This document shows, piece by piece, positions 62,378-64,000 of a stretch of DNA of 64,000 bases. The position numbers and the translations under genes were made by a program. The stretch spans positions 8,573,881 to 8,637,880 of the forward strand of contig NW_004624742.1 of the NCBI RefSeq assembly GCF_000247695.1, given 5' to 3'. How positions within the stretch are numbered: the first letter of the stretch is position 1; each line of letters opens with the position of its first letter. The notes beneath the pieces were generated by a model. It ran no database searches, was not told the DNA's origin, and was given only the letters and a program-made list of their open reading frames with translations. The DNA is from Heterocephalus glaber (Eukaryota; Chordata; Mammalia; Rodentia; Bathyergidae).

Positions 62378-64000
62378 GGATTCTTATGAAAAGAAGAAAT
62401 GTACAGAGCTCCCAAATTACCAATGAGGTGGACCTTTACCCTTCTTTTCTGCAGTGGGAAAAGAGTACAGAGAATGGGAAAAATGATTCCATTCCATTCT
62501 TTCTTTTCTTTGGTACCGGGGATCAAACTCAGGTCCTTGCGCTTTCAAGGCAGGTGGCGGAAACCACTGAGCTGAGTCCCGGGCCTGCTTCCATTCCATT
62601 CTTTTTTTTTTTTCCATTCCATTCTTAACTGTTTCCACCTATGCAGCCAGTTTTTCAAGTAGAGTTTCTATTCCTTTTCTGATGTTTTTATTTTTTCCAA
62701 TGTGGGAATCAAACTCTTCAGTCCAGCTTTGACTTTATTTGCAACTTCTTGGTCAGTACTTTGTAGAAGGCTCGAAAGAATAATAGCACCCCAATTCACA
62801 CTAGCCCAGGACTTCAGATTTTTCATACCAACATGCTCTATGAGTGTTTTTGCAAAACAAGGGTTTTTAATTATTTCAAATATATACAAACTTGTGTAAA
62901 GTTATAACAGAATTATGCAGGAAAGGTTAGTATCACAGCCATCACAGCCTTTTTCTGTAAAAAAGGGTAGATTTCAACAATCAACATTTTCTACAATTAT
63001 TACTCTCAGGATTTCTACCTGAAATGTGGCTGTTGTTAAATTATTGTGGAGTCGATGCTGTGTAGCTGTTCTCTTAAACACTGAATTGCAGTCATTCTGT
63101 TCTGGCATATATTTTAAAAATGAAATAATACATATGCCCTGTGTTCATTTGGTAAAATTTTAATTTCCTTTTTGCTTAACAAAAAAAATTACATTGTTTT
63201 GTTACAAGATTTCTAGAAATGTTGAACCCATCAAGAAATGATGCCCTTTGGGAACACACTGAAATGAAATAAACAAGATAGATGACAGGTATTGAAAGTC
63301 TACTATATACCAAACACTCAAATTCTCTTTTGAAAAAGCTGTGTTAGCACCATCTTCTCAGACAAGAAGACTTAGAAGTGTTAAATAGCCTACCCAAGGC
63401 CGGGGATTTAGCTCAGTGGTTCCGCTGCCTGCCTCACAAGCGCAAGGACCCGAGTTTGATCCCCGGTACCAAAAAAAAAATAGCCTACCCAAAGTCACAC
63501 AGCTAGATTCTAAATAGTTCTGTCTCCAAAAAGCCATGGTCTTATCTTACTTAAAGCTGATGGATGTAATTCATTGGCTTTTTTTTTTTTTGTACCGGGG
63601 ACCAAACTCAGGTCCTTGAGCTTTCAAGGCAGGCGGCAGAACCACTGAGCTAAATCCCTGGCCCTGATGGATGTAATTCTGACATGCCACCAACAATCTA
63701 GAAGTTAGAAGTGTGATAATGGTTTATATATATGTGTGTGTGTGTATGTGTACTATTTATAATAATAAACTTTACAGCATATTTATTGACAAGTAACAGC
63801 CATTCTAAATATAGTTTTAAAATTTGATTTACTATAAATCAAATATGTCACTGGAAAAGCTAGAGTTTTTTATTTATACCAAACTTTCTATAACTGGGAA
63901 GAGTTAAAAAAAAAAATCAATTGTTATAACAAAACAGTGGATATGTTTTTACTTTTCTAATACACAAGCATTTGACATAACAGTTTCTACTTCTTACAGT
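31868..64000 (+). CDS. KYAT3: Kynurenine aminotransferase 3, residues 1-380 (3' end outside window)
   Basis: PLP-dependent class I aminotransferase (kynurenine--oxoglutarate transaminase 3, cysteine-S-conjugate beta-lyase 2), converting kynurenine to kynurenic acid with 2-oxo acids. Ten coding exons join in frame: 31869-31967, 41326-41384, 42160-42304, 46934-47083, 50459-50545, 50947-51072, 51163-51283, 57190-57266, 59045-59134 and 62124-62310, giving 1141 nt. The deduced protein is closely similar to human KYAT3 (454 aa). It has a basic, Ser/Thr-rich mitochondrial presequence (1-33), the substrate-loop motif [10 protein letters not shown], the PLP-contact motifs NTPHNPLGK (Asn218) and SDEVYEW (Asp246, Tyr249), and the Schiff-base lysine in [12 protein letters not shown] (Lys280). 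Met35 in the second coding exon could start a shorter cytosolic form. About 74 C-terminal residues, with the terminal substrate-binding Arg, lie downstream. No disabling change is seen. Confidence -1.
32504..32770 (-). repeat. B1-type SINE followed by a MIR relic
   Basis: B1 at 32504-32645 (gagacaaggtctcactctgc). MIR-like antisense at 32655-32770 (tttgcccaaggtcatagtgt). Confidence -1.
33160..33270 (-). repeat. Diverged B1-type SINE
   Basis: aagacagggcctccctacat and ggctggtttcaaacttgtgg; ends caccaggccaggct. Confidence -1.
33563..33648 (-). repeat. ID-like SINE with target duplication
   Basis: tttggtaccagggatcgaac to gagctaaaacccggccc, flanked by ccattttgagtt and ccattttgatt. Confidence -1.
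34100..34232 (-). repeat. MaLR-type LTR end
   Basis: caaggcccacccagtgacct and gagattcaaaccataaca match the antisense end of MaLR LTRs. Confidence -1.
34387..34535 (+). repeat. B1-type SINE with internal duplication
   Basis: gttgggtatggtggcacacc through gaggtccagtctcaaaac. The tail is A/G-rich. Confidence -1.
35160..35960 (-). repeat. Old antisense L1 in a KYAT3 intron
   Basis: Antisense motifs: cacaataaactgcatccatt, ttccattcccatcagagtta, ctcactgtggtttcaatttc, atgattttgaacatctttca. Confidence -1.
36060..36340 (+). repeat. Probable LTR end
   Basis: aataaattcccctttttact then gagtttctgtcttgtgcag resembles the 3' end of a retroviral-type LTR. The 5' boundary is unclear. Confidence -1.
36341..36925. 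other. KYAT3 intron with CA-rich tract
   Basis: Open frames here (to 36588) have no recognisable similarity. An interrupted CA/CACG tract lies at 36629-36681. Confidence -1.
36927..37055 (+). repeat. B1-type SINE
   Basis: gctgggtgtgttggcactct to gagaccctgtctcaaaatac. Confidence -1.
37555..38005 (-). repeat. MaLR-type LTR
   Basis: attagtttgcctgggtttct, ttattgtctcacagttttag, ccaattccaaacaaggccac and terminal acagttcaacccataacg. Confidence -1.
38335..38365. repeat. (CATAA)n short tandem repeat
   Basis: Repeated ataacataacataacaaaac units. Nearby 38006-39110 shows no gene; 38430-38500 may be an old L2/MIR piece. Confidence -1.
39114..39240 (+). repeat. B1-type SINE
   Basis: gcctggtgtggtaacacaca to gagaccctgtctcaaaac, with a CAA tail. 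Confidence -1.
39241..40180. other. KYAT3 intron, no feature recognised
   Basis: AT-rich unique sequence with no exon-like element. Confidence -1.
40185..40278 (+). repeat. ID-like SINE with target duplication
   Basis: Near-consensus copy with gttgtatgctg on both sides. Confidence -1.
40420..40720 (+). repeat. MIR SINE
   Basis: agtccgaggattcaaatcct, ctgtgtctcactttgttaat, agggttgacaagaaggagat and cacagagaacagtgtctggt match the MIR pattern in order. Confidence -1.
40756..40912 (+). repeat. B1-type SINE with internal duplication
   Basis: gccaggcatggtggtacacg to agaccctgtctcaaaaaacc. Confidence -1.
41326..41384 (+). CDS. KYAT3: KYAT3 coding exon 2: residues 34-52
   Basis: Acceptor acatttttcag, donor gtgagt at 41385; 59 nt. 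Encodes [19 protein letters not shown] plus part of Trp. The internal Met35 ATG (41329-41331, A at -3) matches the start of the short human isoform lacking the presequence. Confidence -1.
41826..41992 (-). repeat. B1-dID dimer
   Basis: Antisense ID part (aatggggatcgaacccagtg) then B1 part (acagggtcttgcctagttgc). It lies between KYAT3 coding exons 2 and 3. Confidence -1.
42160..42304 (+). CDS. KYAT3: KYAT3 coding exon 3: residues 53-101
   Basis: Acceptor taatattag, donor gtaagt at 42305; 145 nt. Encodes [31 protein letters not shown] and LNQYTRGF, the N-terminal substrate-binding segment of kynurenine aminotransferases. Confidence -1.
42997..43081 (+). repeat. ID SINE with target duplication
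   Basis: gggctgggagggtagctcaa to ggaccccagcaccacc, with agacccccatctc on both sides. Confidence -1.
43130..45850 (+). repeat. Old sense-strand L1, broken by several insertions
   Basis: Degenerate ORF2 remains (from about 43150; cataatgagaaatcacctca, tcactcctggatatatatct, tattattcagccataaagaa) and a 3' UTR to about 45850. Inserted are a - strand L1 end (43745-43905), a - strand B1 (44405-44532), a + strand B1 (44806-44925) and a - strand B1-dID (45280-45453). Confidence -1.
45895..46128 (-). repeat. Two ID-type SINEs
   Basis: An older antisense ID at 45895-45972. A well-preserved ID-like copy at 46041-46128 lies between similar pyrimidine-rich flanks. Confidence -1.
46594..46790. repeat. B1-type SINE (+) followed by an L1 terminal fragment (-)
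   Basis: B1 at 46594-46690. ttttattggtacattttagg to ctctcttgg at 46700-46788 is an antisense L1 end. It lies 145 bases upstream of KYAT3 coding exon 4. Confidence -1.
46934..47083 (+). CDS. KYAT3: KYAT3 coding exon 4: residues 102-151
   Basis: Acceptor atccaacag, donor gtaagt at 47084; 150 nt, phase 0. Encodes [18 protein letters not shown] then [19 protein letters not shown], including the GAYGSLF turn that contacts the PLP phosphate. Confidence -1.
47230..47490 (-). repeat. Old antisense L1 fragment
   Basis: gaatcatacagtatatactt and tctggcttctttcatttatc are antisense L1 3'-region motifs. Confidence -1.
48163..48250 (-). repeat. ID-like SINE with target duplication
   Basis: tcggtactggggattgaact to gagctaaatctccagccc; ttttcctgttaatctt on both sides. 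Confidence -1.
48290..48490 (+). repeat. L2 relic
   Basis: ctgttttattttcttcatag then cacattactatctgaaatct is the conserved 3' portion of L2. Confidence -1.
48525..48700 (-). repeat. B1-dID dimer
   Basis: ID part ggtactggaaattgaaccca; B1 part aaacagggtctcactaagtt. Confidence -1.
49185..49316 (+). repeat. B1-type SINE with internal duplication
   Basis: cagtggcacatacctgtaat to tcatagtgagaccctat. Confidence -1.
49500..49582 (-). repeat. ID-like SINE with target duplication
   Basis: tttggtaccggggatcgaac to gagctaaatctccagcct; taaagtaataaatatg on both sides. Confidence -1.
50459..50545 (+). CDS. KYAT3: KYAT3 coding exon 5: residues 152-180
   Basis: Acceptor tattttag, donor gtaagt at 50546; 87 nt. 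Encodes [19 protein letters not shown] and TPVFIPLRS. The PFYDCYEPM segment holds the aromatic residue that stacks on PLP. Confidence -1.
50947..51072 (+). CDS. KYAT3: KYAT3 coding exon 6: residues 181-222
   Basis: Acceptor catgcttag, donor gtaagc at 51073; 126 nt. Encodes [17 protein letters not shown] and [13 protein letters not shown]; Asn218 is the conserved PLP-binding asparagine. Confidence -1.
51163..51283 (+). CDS. KYAT3: KYAT3 coding exon 7: residues 223-262
   Basis: Acceptor catctgtgtag, donor gtactg at 51284; 121 nt. Encodes [20 protein letters not shown] and [17 protein letters not shown]. Asp246 and Tyr249 contact the PLP pyridine N and O3'. Confidence -1.
51740..51990 (+). repeat. 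L2 relic
   Basis: cctttgtctagaaacacttt, actcacctggcctggtccct and ccaccactttaaaatagtta resemble L2 3' sequence. 51284-51739 shows nothing identifiable. Confidence -1.
51991..55390. other. KYAT3 intron 51284-57189, central part
   Basis: Long AT-rich stretch without recognised exons. It holds an oligo(T) run of about 28 at 52922-52949 and otherwise unrecognised, probably ancient sequence. Open frames here lack similarity. Confidence -1.
55395..55770 (+). repeat. L2 relic
   Basis: ccagacctttgccaccttca, catgctagaattaagttctt, ggaggcagaaactatttctt and ggatgagtgaatgaatgaaa are the ordered 3' motifs of L2. Confidence -1.
55955..56043 (-). repeat. ID-like SINE with target duplication
   Basis: ttttggtaccagagatcaac to ccgaactaagtccccagccc; acactccacttc on both sides. 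Confidence -1.
56405..56525 (+). repeat. MER5-like DNA transposon relic
   Basis: tgattcagtaggtctgggat and gttgctgatgttgctgac, then aaaaccactgctctag, the MER5A pattern. Confidence -1.
56878..57046 (+). repeat. B1-dID dimer
   Basis: B1 part ccaggtgtggtggagcaaat to gagaccctgtctcaaaattt; ID part ggctgggtatatagctcag. It ends 0.15 kb before KYAT3 coding exon 8. Confidence -1.
57190..57266 (+). CDS. KYAT3: KYAT3 coding exon 8: residues 263-288, catalytic lysine
   Basis: Acceptor ccttttcag, donor gtaaga at 57267; 77 nt. Encodes [20 protein letters not shown] then SVTGWK; Lys280 forms the Schiff base with PLP. Confidence -1.
57293..57370 (+). repeat. ID SINE close to a KYAT3 donor site
   Basis: ggctgggtgtagctcagtgg starts about 25 bases after the donor of the Lys280 exon. 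Confidence -1.
57490..57510. repeat. (GATA)n short tandem repeat
   Basis: Five to six gata units. Confidence -1.
57635..58115. repeat. Cluster of three B1-type SINEs
   Basis: One + copy (57635-57770) and two - copies (57835-57955 and 57958-58115) in opposing orientation. Confidence -1.
58230..58560 (-). repeat. MIR relic split by an ID-like SINE (58345-58429)
   Basis: Antisense MIR pattern gtacaattattatccctgtt, tgcagatgataaaact, resuming after the SINE. The SINE duplicates taaaactaaaacagaa. Confidence -1.
59045..59134 (+). CDS. KYAT3: KYAT3 coding exon 9: residues 289-318
   Basis: Acceptor ctttcccag, donor gtaggt at 59135; 90 nt. Encodes [20 protein letters not shown] and [10 protein letters not shown], nearly identical to human. 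Confidence -1.
59190..59277 (-). repeat. ID-like SINE
   Basis: tttggtactggggatcaaac to gagctaaatccccagccc, flanked by rgtgtcactttt; 55 bases after the donor of KYAT3 coding exon 9. Confidence -1.
59545..59945 (-). repeat. MaLR-type LTR
   Basis: tggttgcctactgctctgta, ttagagctg-like segment, aagtccagaactgg and later ttaaatcacatctgcaaatt, in antisense. Confidence -1.
60182..60270 (+). repeat. Truncated B1-type SINE
   Basis: gctaggcatggtgatgcatg to caagaccctgtctcaaaaaa. The flanking 59950-61030 shows no gene. Confidence -1.
61036..61118 (-). repeat. ID-like SINE
   Basis: tgcggtaccggggatcgaac to gagctaaatccctagccc. Confidence -1.
61530..61750 (-). repeat. MaLR-like LTR fragment
   Basis: catttctcacagttctgcag, gctgggaatcccagatgaag and ttcactatgtcctcc; antisense MaLR-like. 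Confidence -1.
62124..62310 (+). CDS. KYAT3: KYAT3 coding exon 10: residues 319-380
   Basis: Acceptor aatatacag, donor read as gtttgt at 62311; 187 nt, leaving phase 1 as in human. Encodes [20 protein letters not shown] then [14 protein letters not shown] and [13 protein letters not shown]. The remaining C-terminal residues are not found between 62311 and 64000. Confidence -1.
62335..62375. repeat. (TA)n(TG)n microsatellite just after a KYAT3 donor
   Basis: tatataatatatatatg followed by about 13 TG units, 25 bases downstream of the donor of coding exon 10. Confidence -1.
62501..62586 (-). repeat. ID-like SINE with target duplication
   Basis: tttggtaccggggatcaaac to gagctgagtcccgggcc; ccattccattcttt on both sides. 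Confidence -1.
62639..62868 (-). pseudogene. Fragment resembling the C-terminus of PUM3 (KIAA0020), frameshifted
   Basis: Read on the - strand this encodes [20 protein letters not shown] then [14 protein letters not shown] and [20 protein letters not shown]. Near 62676-62690 the frame shifts, and the new frame continues [12 protein letters not shown] to a stop at 62639-62641. From recall this closely matches the end of Pumilio homologue 3, a nucleolar Puf-family RNA-binding protein. Only about 75 residues are present, inside the KYAT3 intron after 62310 and antisense to it. No introns and an abrupt 5' end suggest a 5'-truncated retrocopy. An ID-type SINE lies directly beyond its 3' end, so any poly(A) tail is obscured. 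Confidence -1.
63300..63664. repeat. MIR relic split by an ID-like SINE, plus an inverted second SINE
   Basis: Antisense MIR (63300-63397, resuming 63481-63540, aaagtcacacagctagattc). A + SINE at 63398-63481 duplicates tagcctacccaa. A - SINE at 63579-63664 duplicates gctgatggatgtaatt. The two SINEs are about 97 bases apart. Confidence -1.
63665..64000. other. End of window, possible KYAT3 acceptor at the last bases
   Basis: AT-rich intron with a short TATG/TG tract near 63726-63752. The final bases ttctacttcttacag form a good 3' splice site ending at 63999 and may lead into the next KYAT3 exon. Confidence -1.

Overview
This is a piece of mammalian nuclear DNA, almost certainly from a rodent. 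The genes have introns with GT-AG splice sites. The intergenic and intronic DNA is packed with 7SL-derived B1-type SINEs, tRNA-derived ID-type SINEs, B1+ID dimers of the B1-dID kind, and 3' ends of young L1 elements. B1-dID dimers together with an abundant ID-like SINE ending in GGTACC-A(n) point to a non-murid rodent such as a castorimorph or sciurid. The species is not determined here. There is no prokaryotic content.

Two protein-coding genes lie head to tail on the + strand. (1) A guanylate-binding protein gene, GBP1/GBP3-like, occupies 9728-20848. Ten coding exons splice in frame to a 591-residue dynamin-family GTPase with a polybasic C-terminus and a CVIN prenylation box. (2) KYAT3 (CCBL2), kynurenine aminotransferase 3, has a CCAAT-rich CpG promoter near 25.8-26.3 kb. 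Ten coding exons lie from 31868 to 62310 and encode residues 1-380; the last part of the gene lies beyond the window. Order and orientation match the human 1p22.2 GBP - KYAT3 neighbourhood. The primate RBMXL1 retrogene is absent.

Layout: 1-9.7 kb is repeat-rich DNA upstream of GBP (L1 ends, LTR fragments, SINEs, scattered ISRE/GAS-like motifs). GBP runs from 9.7 to 20.85 kb, with an old antisense L1 in the intron after its first coding exon. An L1 3' end sits immediately after the GBP stop codon. 21.2-25.7 kb is intergenic with MaLR-type LTR fragments. 25.8-26.3 kb is the KYAT3 promoter, and 26.3-64 kb is KYAT3. The KYAT3 introns hold L1, L2, MIR, MER5, SINEs and a small antisense pseudogene fragment resembling the C-terminus of PUM3.

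The two genes are neighbours without a known shared pathway, although both touch interferon biology: GBPs are interferon-gamma effectors, and kynurenine is made by interferon-induced IDO1. No new biological system is evident. The most notable points are an alanine at the conserved catalytic position Ser73 of the GBP, its unusual CVIN CaaX box, L1 takeover of the GBP 3' UTR, two close inverted SINE pairs likely to form RNA hairpins in KYAT3 introns, and the PUM3-like relic. All exon coordinates were read by eye from splice sites and family homology, and expression evidence was not available.
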